Assembly: GCA_002697705.1 (NCBI GenBank)
Contig: NZXL01000057.1
Span: 1 to 14,262, forward strand
DNA length: 14,262 nucleotides
DNA from: Methanobacteriota archaeon
GTDB taxonomy: Archaea; Thermoplasmatota; Poseidoniia; Poseidoniales; Poseidoniaceae
Reading direction: 5' to 3'
Position numbers and translations under genes: made by a program. A model generated the notes under the pieces. The model did not search any database. It was not told the DNA's origin and saw only the letters and a list, made by a program, of their open reading frames with translations. Within the stretch, counting starts at the first letter, position 1; the number at the start of each line of letters is the position of its first letter. Shown piece after piece: positions 7,850-14,262 of this stretch.

Positions 7850-8389
7850 ATGGCAAGAAAACCCGCATCAATGTATCGTCGTTTGAAAGGTCCTGCTTAC
7901 ACCAGACGTAAGTATATCGGCGGTGTACCCAATAACCGTATCATGCAATTCCACGTCGGTAATAGAAGAGCTGCTGAAACTGGGCAGTTCCCTGTTGTTA
8001 TCGAACTTAGGTCTGACAACAACTGTCAAATTAGGCATACTGCATTAGAAGCTGCTCGTGTTATATCCAACTCTACAATTCGTAATGAAGCAGGTGCCCA
8101 AGGATATGCTTTGAGAGTTCATACATTTCCACACCATGTTCTAAGAGAAAACAAACAAGCTACTGGAGCAGGTGCAGACCGTGTATCTCAAGGTATGAGA
8201 TGTGCATTTGGAAAGAATGTAGGAACAGCGGCTAGAGTCAAGAGAGGACAAAGAGTCATTTCAATTCAGATTCAACCAGAGCACTATCTTACTGCAAGAG
8301 ATGCTCTTAGAAAGGCTAGCATGAAATTTCCAACTCCATGTACAATCCGTTTGATTAAGGGCCACGAGCATCTAAAGGGTCTAATTTGA
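7850..8389 (+). CDS. rpl10e: Large ribosomal subunit protein L10e (uL16)
   Basis: Core protein of the 50S subunit near the A-site tRNA and the central protuberance; the archaeal/eukaryotic L10e counterpart of bacterial L16. The 179 residues match the usual length of about 170-180. The N-terminus MARKPASMYRRLKGPAYTRR is typical of the family, followed by YIGGVPNNRI, the loop HHVLRENKQATGAGADRVSQ (the universally conserved functional loop region), GMRCAFGKNVGTAARV and a C-terminal beta strand set. I chose the ATG at 7850 because of the adjacent GGAGGT and family alignment; the longer frame from 7661 would overlap the divergent gene and add about 63 non-family residues. It lies 101 bases upstream of abce1, another ribosome-associated gene. 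Confidence 0.96.
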   Translation: MARKPASMYRRLKGPAYTRRKYIGGVPNNRIMQFHVGNRRAAETGQFPVVIELRSDNNCQIRHTALEAARVISNSTIRNEAGAQGYALRVHTFPHHVLRENKQATGAGADRVSQGMRCAFGKNVGTAARVKRGQRVISIQIQPEHYLTARDALRKASMKFPTPCTIRLIKGHEHLKGLI

Positions 8390-8396
8390 ACTCAGG

Positions 8397-8439
8397 TGGG
8401 CCTAGCCCATCATCAAAGAGCGCTTTTGTTCTTGATTTT
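8397..8439 (+). terminator. Possible rpl10e terminator (small hairpin plus T-rich run)
   Basis: Just after the rpl10e stop, TGGGC-CTA-GCCCA (8397-8409) can form a five-pair hairpin with a three-base loop. A T-rich segment follows (TTTTGTTCTTGATTTT, 8424-8439). Archaeal intrinsic termination depends mainly on T-runs, so this could end or weaken rpl10e transcription before abce1. The T-runs are interrupted, so read-through into abce1 is equally possible. Confidence 0.35.
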
Positions 8440-8481
8440 GGGCGCGGTTTCAAAAGTAAGAATAATTTCGAATGATTTAAG

Positions 8482-8487
8482 GGTGAT
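8482..8487 (+). promoter_or_regulatory. Shine-Dalgarno GGTGAT of abce1, supporting a TTG start
   Basis: GGTGAT matches the 3' half of the archaeal GGAGGTGAT consensus and lies three bases before the TTG at 8491. An in-frame stop (TGA at 8473-8475) and the lack of any other initiation codon after it leave TTG as the only start that keeps the Fe-S domain. Confidence 0.7.
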
Positions 8488-8490
8488 TTT

Positions 8491-10272
8491 TTGAGAGTTG
8501 CAGTTTTGAAGGAAGACAGTTGTCAACCAAAGAAGTGTAATGATGAATGCCAATCATTCTGTCCTCCTGTTAGAAATGGGCAAGAATGCATAATTATGGA
8601 TGAGAAAACAGGTAAACCACATATCTCCGAAAGTTTGTGTATAGGTTGTGGAATTTGTATAAATAAATGCCCGCATGATGCACTTATAATTGAACAATTA
8701 CCAAGTGAATTAGAAACCGATATGATACATAGATATTCTATGAATGGTTTTAGACTATTCCGTTTACCTACTCCTTCAAAGGAAAGTGTTGTCGGCATTC
8801 TTGGTCCAAATGGAATGGGTAAATCGACTGCAATAAATGCTCTTTCGGGGAGGATAGTTCCAAACCTTGGTGACTGGTTGAATAAAGAGCCAGATTGGCA
8901 AGATATCATCGAATCATTGCCAAGAGGTGAACTTAGAGATTTCCTAATTTCTGTTGATAAGGGTGAAGTAAAAATAGCCGTCAAACCTCAAAATGTCGAT
9001 AAACTTCCAAAGAGGATTAATGGAACAGTTCGTGAATTACTTTCTAAAGTTGATGAAAGAAATATATTTGATGAAGCCACCAAAGACCTCGGCATTGACC
9101 ACCTATTAGACAGAACTATTCAGCAATTATCTGGTGGTGAATTACAAAGAATGGCTATTTGTGCTACAATCCTTAGAGATGTCGATGTTTACTTTTTTGA
9201 TGAGCCGTCTTCTTATCTTGATATACATGAGAGAATGCGTATAGTGAATATAATTCAGAAGTTATCGGAAACCAAGAGAGTAATAGTCATTGAACACGAT
9301 TTAGCCGTACTTGACGTTCTTGCAGATCTAATTCACATCGTATACGGAAAGAAAGGAGCATTTGGAATTTTTACTCCTGCTCGTTCGACAAGGCAAGCGA
9401 TAAACACCTACCTTGATGGATTTTTACCGGAACAAAATGTGAGAATAAGAAATAAGCCGATTCAATTTTTGAATCATAAAGACCGAAGTTCAGAATTAGG
9501 TTCGGAAGTAGTTTCCTGGTCTGGTCTAAAAAAGAAGTTAGGTGACTTCGAACTTAGTACAGGCGATGGTGCAGTTCACAGAAGTGAAGTAGTCGGTGTA
9601 GTAGGTCCAAATGGAACTGGTAAATCTACGATGATTAAGATCTTAGCAGGAATACATGAATACGATGATGGTTGGGTAACTAAGGAATCGACAGTATCTT
9701 ACAAACCTCAACATATCGATGTTGATATGGATTGTAGTGTTCAATTATGGCTAGATAGTGAAATTGGTGCAAAGTGGCGTGGTGGAGAATTCAATGTCAA
9801 TGTAATCAAAGCATTAGGGGTTGACCAATTACTTGCAAAGAGGGTAAAGAAATTATCAGGTGGTGAAAGACAAGCAGTTTCTATTGCTATATGTCTTGGT
9901 CGAGATGCTGACCTATATTTGCTGGATGAACCGTCTGCACACTTGGACGCTAATGCTAGAATGGAAGCAGCCAAGGCGATTAGACGAACCATGGAATCAA
10001 ATGAGAAATCAGCTTTTGTAATTGACCATGATGTATATTTCATAGATATCCTCAGCGACTCTCTATTGGTATTTGATGGTCAAGGAGGTTCTTTTGGTAA
10101 AGCAGAAGGGCCATTTACTCTTAGAGAAGGCATGAATCGCTTCCTGAAGGATGTTAATATCACTTTTAGAAGAGATCATGATTCAAAGCGCCCTAGAATA
10201 AATAAAAATCAAAGCAGAAAAGATAGGGAACAACAAAGTTCTGGAGACTACTATTCTTTTGATGCCAGTTAG
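8491..10272 (+). CDS. abce1: Ribosome recycling ATPase ABCE1 (RNase L inhibitor, Rli1)
   Basis: Soluble twin-ATPase that splits 70S ribosomes after termination or rescue, working with release factor aRF1 or Pelota. The 593 residues hold the complete family layout. The N-terminal ferredoxin-like domain has two [4Fe-4S] cysteine sets (C11, C16, C20, C24 and C50, C53, C56, C60, the second in CIGCGICINKCP). The first nucleotide-binding domain has Walker A GPNGMGKST (105-113), LSGGE (213-217), Walker B VYFFDEP (233-239) and switch H269. The second has GPNGTGKST (372-380), LSGGE (455-459), Walker B LYLLDEP (475-481) and H513. The C-terminal tail (RRD...RPRINK...SSGDYY) is typical. Translation starts at TTG. 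It is followed eight bases later by an Fe-S nuclease gene whose ribosome-binding site overlaps this stop codon. Confidence 0.97.
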   Translation: MRVAVLKEDSCQPKKCNDECQSFCPPVRNGQECIIMDEKTGKPHISESLCIGCGICINKCPHDALIIEQLPSELETDMIHRYSMNGFRLFRLPTPSKESVVGILGPNGMGKSTAINALSGRIVPNLGDWLNKEPDWQDIIESLPRGELRDFLISVDKGEVKIAVKPQNVDKLPKRINGTVRELLSKVDERNIFDEATKDLGIDHLLDRTIQQLSGGELQRMAICATILRDVDVYFFDEPSSYLDIHERMRIVNIIQKLSETKRVIVIEHDLAVLDVLADLIHIVYGKKGAFGIFTPARSTRQAINTYLDGFLPEQNVRIRNKPIQFLNHKDRSSELGSEVVSWSGLKKKLGDFELSTGDGAVHRSEVVGVVGPNGTGKSTMIKILAGIHEYDDGWVTKESTVSYKPQHIDVDMDCSVQLWLDSEIGAKWRGGEFNVNVIKALGVDQLLAKRVKKLSGGERQAVSIAICLGRDADLYLLDEPSAHLDANARMEAAKAIRRTMESNEKSAFVIDHDVYFIDILSDSLLVFDGQGGSFGKAEGPFTLREGMNRFLKDVNITFRRDHDSKRPRINKNQSRKDREQQSSGDYYSFDAS

Positions 10273-10277
10273 GTGAT
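10272..10277 (+). promoter_or_regulatory. Shine-Dalgarno GGTGAT of the first nuclease, overlapping the abce1 stop
   Basis: GGTGAT begins on the last base of the abce1 TAG and lies three bases before the ATG at 10281. Sequence and spacing are the same as at abce1. This predicts translation from one message with abce1, with likely coupling. Confidence 0.75.
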
Positions 10278-10280
10278 TTA

Positions 10281-12038
10281 ATGCCATTTGGAAAACCACC
10301 TTTAGGCGGCCCTTTGGGCAAATCACGCTCTCGAATTTCAGCCAGTGGATTAACAACTTTCCTTAGATGTAAAACACAATGGTTTCTAAGTTCTAAATTA
10401 GGGCTATCTGGTCCTTTGAATACTTCACAAGTACTCGGTATAGTAATTGAGGACTGTTTTTGTGAGATATTAATGAAAAGACCAAAATCAATAAATTCAT
10501 TTGAAGAATTGAAATTATGGGCTAATAGTTTTGTTGAAGAATATTCAATTAAGGCCATGGATAGAGGCGAAGAACTCTGGTTACAAGGTATTTGGCATAA
10601 GGAAGGTGCTTCTTGGGATGATGTAGAATTAGAATCAATAAAATATCGAATTTCATGCGGATTAGAATTATTCCTAGAAGAGGTCGAAAACTGCTATAAT
10701 GCAGGAGGAGGACCTTACTTGGAAAGTTTCAGGAAAGGAGATTTTGTTTTTGAAATTAATTCACCTGCTTGGGGGGAAGAGCCAATATTTCCAATACCTG
10801 ATAAAGTAAACAATTTTGCTATTAGAAAATGGTCTATAGAAGAAAATATTGAGTGGCAGGAAGAAAATAGCCCCGTCAGTTGGTGCGAGGCTTGGGAAAT
10901 CGCTAGGCCTTGGGTCAAAGACCCTAGAGTTCACCAACCTCAACGATTATTCCATCCTGAAGGGTGGGCTGCTGGCGAATTAGACCTTGTACTAAGGTGG
11001 GATGGAAGAATAAGAATCATCGATATAAAATCAGGTAATCCGGAATCTAAATTTGCAGTATCGTTGATTCATCAACTAAGATTTTATTCTTGGTTATGGA
11101 GAGAAACACATGATGGAGAAGTTATTGATGGAATGGAAGGCTGGTATCTTGATGGGGCTCACAGAGTTACTTATGATGCTCCTACTTTGGAAGAATATGA
11201 CTCGATGAGTACTGAATTTAAACAGGTTCATTCAGAGATGCAATCGATGGGTGAAGGCCCTGCAGTATTTCCTAATGCCCAACAAAGTGAATGCAAAGGA
11301 GAGCAAGCAGGTTGCCACTGGTGTGGGGTTTCAAGAGATGATTCAGGGGTCTGGACTAATTCTGATATAGTTGAGTCAATAACAAAAAAGTTGGAAATAG
11401 AAATTAAACCTCCATTCGAAATGTTAAGTGAAATTCCTTCAAGAGTAACTGTAAAAGGAAAGTTTACAGGTTCTTGGGGGCCGTTACCCAATCACTTTTC
11501 TGAACCAGTATTAGGTGCAATGCTGTCTTCAGGTCAAAAGCAAATCACAATTGAAGAAAGCGAACCAGGTTCTTTTCCAACATTGCATGACTGTCCAAAT
11601 GAAGAGGTTGTGATAATAGATGCATTACCAGGGGTTTGGAGAGGAAATTCTAGACTATATGTTGATTCTAAGACTAAAATCTTAACACTGGAGGAATCAG
11701 AGGAATATTTCAGTTCAATAGGCAAAGAAGCCTCTAATGCGATTACTAGAGTAGGACTTCTAAGAACCAGAGCAAATGCTGAAGGATTTGTACTAAGCAT
11801 CAGAAAAAGAAATGGAATTAGATTAGATGGTAAACCTTGGACAATGCTCAATATGTATATCTGGGATGGACATAATGTAGTTGAAGTAGTTGCTTTTGGA
11901 TCGAGTATTAATTCCCAAATGGAATCGATCACTAAGGGTCAGAAAGTTGGCCTAATTGGTGCAGAAATAGGATGGCGAGCTGGCTTACCACAACTTAGAA
12001 TAGATTCTAGAAATACTAGAATTACAGTGAAAAATTAA
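10281..12038 (+). CDS. Fe-S PD-(D/E)XK nuclease (Cas4/RecB-like) with C-terminal OB folds, paralog 1
   Basis: Predicted nuclease of 585 residues. The N-terminal half is a RecB/Cas4-type PD-(D/E)XK domain: SASGLTTFLRC (20-30, C30 as first Fe-S ligand), GIVIED (53-58), GELDLV (232-237, catalytic D235), RIIDIKSG (245-252, D248 and K250) and HQLRFY (264-269, the QxxxY motif). Three later cysteines, C338, C345 and C348, would complete a four-Cys cluster, though their CX6CX2C spacing differs from the Cas4 CX2CX5C. After about 385 come two probable OB folds (about 385-475 and 490-583). The second resembles RPA: an EGFVLSIRKRNG strand, then DGKPWTMLNMYIWDG, then VVEVVAFG. Nucleic-acid end processing is the inferred role; substrate and polarity are unknown. 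It is co-transcribed with abce1 and followed by a paralog. Cas4 proteins are about 200 residues and lack OB folds, so I do not call it Cas4. Confidence 0.85.
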   Translation: MPFGKPPLGGPLGKSRSRISASGLTTFLRCKTQWFLSSKLGLSGPLNTSQVLGIVIEDCFCEILMKRPKSINSFEELKLWANSFVEEYSIKAMDRGEELWLQGIWHKEGASWDDVELESIKYRISCGLELFLEEVENCYNAGGGPYLESFRKGDFVFEINSPAWGEEPIFPIPDKVNNFAIRKWSIEENIEWQEENSPVSWCEAWEIARPWVKDPRVHQPQRLFHPEGWAAGELDLVLRWDGRIRIIDIKSGNPESKFAVSLIHQLRFYSWLWRETHDGEVIDGMEGWYLDGAHRVTYDAPTLEEYDSMSTEFKQVHSEMQSMGEGPAVFPNAQQSECKGEQAGCHWCGVSRDDSGVWTNSDIVESITKKLEIEIKPPFEMLSEIPSRVTVKGKFTGSWGPLPNHFSEPVLGAMLSSGQKQITIEESEPGSFPTLHDCPNEEVVIIDALPGVWRGNSRLYVDSKTKILTLEESEEYFSSIGKEASNAITRVGLLRTRANAEGFVLSIRKRNGIRLDGKPWTMLNMYIWDGHNVVEVVAFGSSINSQMESITKGQKVGLIGAEIGWRAGLPQLRIDSRNTRITVKN

Positions 12039-12086
12039 TTTCATAAATCATAGGTTTCAATAGGGTAGGCCAATAGCACTCCTAGT
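12039..12086 (+). promoter_or_regulatory. Spacer between the two nuclease genes, possible internal promoter
   Basis: This 48-base gap has no convincing Shine-Dalgarno before the ATG at 12087, unlike the site before the first nuclease. AT-rich TTTCATAAATCATA (12039-12052) is about 35-48 bases upstream and could act as a TATA box giving a short leader. The second nuclease may thus have its own promoter as well as read-through from abce1. Confidence 0.25.
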
Positions 12087-13922
12087 ATGCCAGCGACAAT
12101 TGTAGACCAGGATAACGATGTTGTTGGACCATATAATAGATTATCTGCAAGCCAAGTTAATAGTTATCAATCATGCCCAAGATTATGGTTTTATGAAAAG
12201 AACTTACATTTCAAGTTTCCACAAGTGCCGGTTCTTTTCGTTGGTCGGGCTGTTGAAGATGCATTCTGTAGGATGTTGAGAGAGTCTCCAGCATTGATAT
12301 CTAGCAATGCTTCCAATGATACTCTTTCGAAAATACCACTAGATGACAGTGGTCAACCAGATAGAGACCCAGACAAGATTTGGCCTTCTCAAAGAATACT
12401 TCCTTTACCTGAAAAATTATTTCCTAAATCAATCAGTGAAATTAGAGACTGGGCAATCGCAAGAATAGATGTTCACTTACCCGTTTCTTTAGAGGAAATG
12501 AGAAAGGAATGGCTCAAAGATGAAAGAAAATCCGGAGATTGGGATGACGTAGATCCAAATTATTGCCGTCAAATGTGTATCAATGGTATCGATATGCATT
12601 TACTTGAAGTGGAAAAATGCTTTGAGGAAATCGACGAAAAATCATTACAACTTTGGAGGGGTGGTAGCAGAACTAAATGGCCCGCTCCTGATGGCTTTGG
12701 CTTTTCTTTTTCAGGCCCACACCCACTGTCTAGTAGTTCGGAAATAAAATTAATAGAAGCATGGGAGATTAGTCGTCCCTGGTTTGTCGACCCGGATGCA
12801 GCAAATTTCAGTTTAAACTCGATCCATCCTGATTTTTGGTTCCAAGGAGAGTATGACTTGGTTTACCGATGGAATGGTAAAATCAAAATCGTTGACCTCA
12901 AAGCCAGTTTAGGTAAAGGTGATCGTTCAGGAGACTATGTCAAACAATTACGAATGTATGCAATGCTGTGGTGGGTCACCCACGGTAAAGAAGAAATGGT
13001 TGATGAACTCGAAGTTTGGTATCTTGGTGCTAATAAAGTAAAAATCATCGAAAACCCAACTCAAGATGAATTAGAATCTATGGAAAAAGAACTTAATTCA
13101 CTGTGGAATGAACTAAAGTCGGTGGCAATTTCTATAGAGAACTTTCCACCAACTCCAAGTCCTGTTAGAGGTTTTCTCGAGGGAGGGGTAAAGACAGAGC
13201 CACCCAATGAGAAAAGATGCGAGAGATGTGATTGGAATACAATATGCCCTGGGGGTTCAGGAAATGATGAATTCCCTGATGATAAATCATTCAATATACC
13301 AGGAAATATAACTCCAATAGAAGTGACTAGGGTTGAAGATTTGAATCCGAGATTGACAATTGTATGCGATGTTTTTTCTGTTTTTGATTCTAAAAATAAG
13401 AGGCCAAGTATTACCGTCAGTCAAGGTAAGAGTATGGCTAAAATCGACATATTAGTGGACAAGCATCAAGATGGGCGAATGCCATGGCCAGAACAAATCT
13501 CCAAGGGGGATAGAATACTGGTGGAGGATGCTGTTGTGACAGTAAATTGGAAAGGTGAATTAGTTTTGAAAATCGACCCACTAGGATTTATTTCCAAAAC
13601 TGATAAAGAAATTATTGTTCATTCTGACCTTATGGAATTTAGGGCGAGATGGAATATTGTTGGAAAATTGATCTATAAATTTGATAAAAGAGGAGTAGGG
13701 CGAAATGGCAAACAATGGCATAGGAAGGGCATTATGATAATGGACCCTTCCGGTTCGATGAAGATTTCAGGATGGGCAAATGACTGGGGTACACAGTATA
13801 GTATGTCTGAAGTTGGGGATTTGGTATTGATTGCCAATACTGGAATTGATGCATGGGCTACACAGGTCAGAGGAGATATTTCTCGTAATTCGAAACTTCA
13901 AATTATTTCATCCACCAGATGA
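12087..13922 (+). CDS. Fe-S PD-(D/E)XK nuclease (Cas4/RecB-like) with C-terminal OB folds, paralog 2
   Basis: 611-residue paralog of the preceding protein. The core motifs align closely, with C30 and E57 at the same residue numbers in both: SASQVNSYQSCPRLWF (20-35, C30), GRAVED (53-58), GEYDLV (254-259, D257), KIVDLKAS (267-274, D270 and K272) and KQLRMY (286-291). Its C-terminal cysteines C378, C381 and C387 have the canonical Cas4 CX2CX5C spacing. Shared blocks such as EAWEI(A/S)RPW and RW(D/N)G(R/K)I(R/K)I(I/V)D(I/L)K confirm duplication. Two probable OB folds follow (about 410-498 and 517-608); the second has NGKQWHRKGIMIMDPSG, an RPA-like strand-turn-strand. Inserts at about 70-115 and 190-220 distinguish it from paralog 1. 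It probably forms a complex with paralog 1 or has a divided role; this is inference. Its last 15 bases overlap the convergent ubiquitin-like gene. Confidence 0.85.
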   Translation: MPATIVDQDNDVVGPYNRLSASQVNSYQSCPRLWFYEKNLHFKFPQVPVLFVGRAVEDAFCRMLRESPALISSNASNDTLSKIPLDDSGQPDRDPDKIWPSQRILPLPEKLFPKSISEIRDWAIARIDVHLPVSLEEMRKEWLKDERKSGDWDDVDPNYCRQMCINGIDMHLLEVEKCFEEIDEKSLQLWRGGSRTKWPAPDGFGFSFSGPHPLSSSSEIKLIEAWEISRPWFVDPDAANFSLNSIHPDFWFQGEYDLVYRWNGKIKIVDLKASLGKGDRSGDYVKQLRMYAMLWWVTHGKEEMVDELEVWYLGANKVKIIENPTQDELESMEKELNSLWNELKSVAISIENFPPTPSPVRGFLEGGVKTEPPNEKRCERCDWNTICPGGSGNDEFPDDKSFNIPGNITPIEVTRVEDLNPRLTIVCDVFSVFDSKNKRPSITVSQGKSMAKIDILVDKHQDGRMPWPEQISKGDRILVEDAVVTVNWKGELVLKIDPLGFISKTDKEIIVHSDLMEFRARWNIVGKLIYKFDKRGVGRNGKQWHRKGIMIMDPSGSMKISGWANDWGTQYSMSEVGDLVLIANTGIDAWATQVRGDISRNSKLQIISSTR

Positions 13923-14108
13923 CACTGTAATCACATTCAAAGTCACGTCAGATTTGATTATTGTCGAATGTGGTAGAATATTTTCTTCAAAGGAAACTAT
14001 AACAGTTGATGGCTGGATTTTCGCTTTAGTTAGAGCTTCTCTTATCGATAAACTCTGTTCGAAATCCACAGTTGTATCGTGGTCCCTGCCAATAAAATGA
14101 ATCTGCAT
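13908..14108 (-). CDS. Ubiquitin-like small modifier / sulfur carrier (SAMP2/Urm1/ThiS-like)
   Basis: 66-residue beta-grasp protein ending in Gly-Gly (G65, G66), the C-terminus required for adenylation by an E1-like enzyme. The pattern fits the family: an opening strand MQIHFIG, a second strand DTTVDF, a helix SIREALTKAK, strands STVIVSFEEN and ILPHSTI, and a final strand DVTLNVITVSSGG. Length and layout resemble Haloferax SAMP2, which supplies sulfur for tRNA wobble-uridine thiolation and is conjugated to protein lysines; a ThiS or MoaD role is possible too. I infer SAMP2-like from the central xVxVxxx(E/D)xx(V/I)P segment, without a search. Its final codons overlap the 3' end of the second nuclease by 15 bases on the opposite strand, and its start faces a tRNA gene. 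No E1-like partner is in the window. Confidence 0.85.
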   Translation of the reverse strand: MQIHFIGRDHDTTVDFEQSLSIREALTKAKIQPSTVIVSFEENILPHSTIIKSDVTLNVITVSSGG

Positions 14109-14162
14109 GATTAAGCGTTATAGCACCATGCTTATGATGGTGGCGCTGAAGCGGCACCTACT
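14109..14162. promoter_or_regulatory. Spacer between ubiquitin-like gene and tRNA-Ser
   Basis: Both genes start from this 54-base spacer, so it should hold both promoters. CTTATGAT at 14131-14138 lies 25-32 bases before the tRNA and is a weak box-A candidate. The sequence CACCAT-GCTTATG-ATGGTG (14124-14142) is a six-pair inverted repeat around that box. TTATAG at 14119-14124 is another AT-rich element. Assignments are tentative. Confidence 0.3.
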
Positions 14163-14247
14163 GCCGAGATCGCATAGCCCGGTATTGCGGTGGATTCGAA
14201 ATCCACTGTCTTCGGACACGGGAGTTCAAATCTCTCTCTCGGCGCCA
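14163..14247 (+). tRNA. tRNA-Ser (anticodon CGA), CCA encoded
   Basis: I folded this by hand. The acceptor stem GCCGAGA/TCTCGGC (14163-14169 with 14237-14243) pairs perfectly, followed by discriminator G (14244) and encoded CCA (14245-14247). The D stem is GCA/TGC (14172-14174 with 14186-14188). The anticodon stem GTGGA/TCCAC encloses TTCGAAA, placing CGA at 14197-14199, which reads UCG serine codons. A long variable arm TGTC-TTCG-GACA (14207-14218) marks the serine/leucine class, and the T arm GGGAG-TTCAAAT-CTCTC has one G-T pair. A TTTT follows at 14248-14251 and may serve as the terminator. The long variable arm, G73 and anticodon together support serine. Confidence 0.96.
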
Positions 14248-14262
14248 TTTTCACATGTAAAA

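Noticed and set aside
8523..8984. 153-codon open frame on the minus strand inside abce1
   Set aside because: Antisense to the conserved Fe-S and Walker A coding region, with no domain resemblance.
11534..11932. 132-codon open frame on the minus strand inside the first nuclease
   Set aside because: Antisense to the OB-fold coding region; hydrophobic stretches are explained by complementary codons and no start signal is seen.
10281..13922. Either nuclease as CRISPR-associated Cas4
   Set aside because: The core motifs match Cas4, but both proteins are about three times longer, have OB-like C-terminal halves, and no repeat-spacer array or cas1/cas2 gene is in the window.
13831..14100. 89-codon open frame on the plus strand after the second nuclease
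   Set aside because: It overlaps the nuclease in another frame and is antisense to the ubiquitin-like gene, which has a clear family pattern and a Gly-Gly end.
14163..14262. tRNA-Ser as an integration site for a mobile element
   Set aside because: tRNA genes are common att sites, but no integrase, duplicated tRNA 3' end or composition shift is visible before the window ends.

Overview
The window reads as a chromosomal segment of an archaeon. It carries an archaeal/eukaryotic-type L10e (uL16) ribosomal protein, the archaeal/eukaryotic ribosome-recycling ATPase ABCE1, a diglycine-ended ubiquitin-like protein of the SAMP/Urm1 kind, and ribosome-binding sites matching the GGAGGTGAT archaeal Shine-Dalgarno. 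The DNA is AT-rich. Mismatch-repair genes mutS and mutL of bacterial type sit beside these archaeal genes. That combination with low G+C fits a marine Thermoplasmatota-like euryarchaeon (Marine Group II/III), but the lineage is inference and not proven by the sequence.

Layout. Bases 1-313 (minus) hold the N-terminal part of moaA, cut by the window edge. aroA (381-1766, plus) diverges from it and ends one base before the end of mutL. A minus-strand block follows, read from right to left: a two-membrane-helix exported protein of unknown function (7708-6515), mutS (6462-3787) and mutL (3777-1768), with mutS and mutL nine bases apart. From 7850 the plus strand takes over: rpl10e (7850-8389), abce1 (8491-10272), an Fe-S PD-(D/E)XK nuclease with C-terminal OB folds (10281-12038), and a second, paralogous nuclease (12087-13922). 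A 66-residue ubiquitin-like protein on the minus strand (14108-13908) overlaps the end of the second nuclease by 15 bases. A complete tRNA-Ser(CGA) with encoded CCA closes the window (14163-14247). No gene-free stretch exceeds 300 bases; the longest is the 141-base divergent region at 7709-7849.

How the genes may work together. MutS recognises mismatches and MutL carries all three nicking-endonuclease motifs, so the pair looks like a methyl-independent, strand-nicking repair system. rpl10e and abce1 belong to translation. The first nuclease starts eight bases after abce1 with a Shine-Dalgarno overlapping the abce1 stop codon, so it is very probably co-transcribed with it.

The most interesting item is the tandem pair of nuclease-OB proteins. 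Both have the Cas4/RecB-type core with D and DxK catalytic residues, four-cysteine Fe-S ligands and probable OB folds, both carry Glu where these families usually have His, and they differ in cysteine spacing. No helicase, CRISPR array or other cas gene is nearby. The pair therefore looks like an unassigned two-subunit nucleic-acid-processing system and not a CRISPR component.
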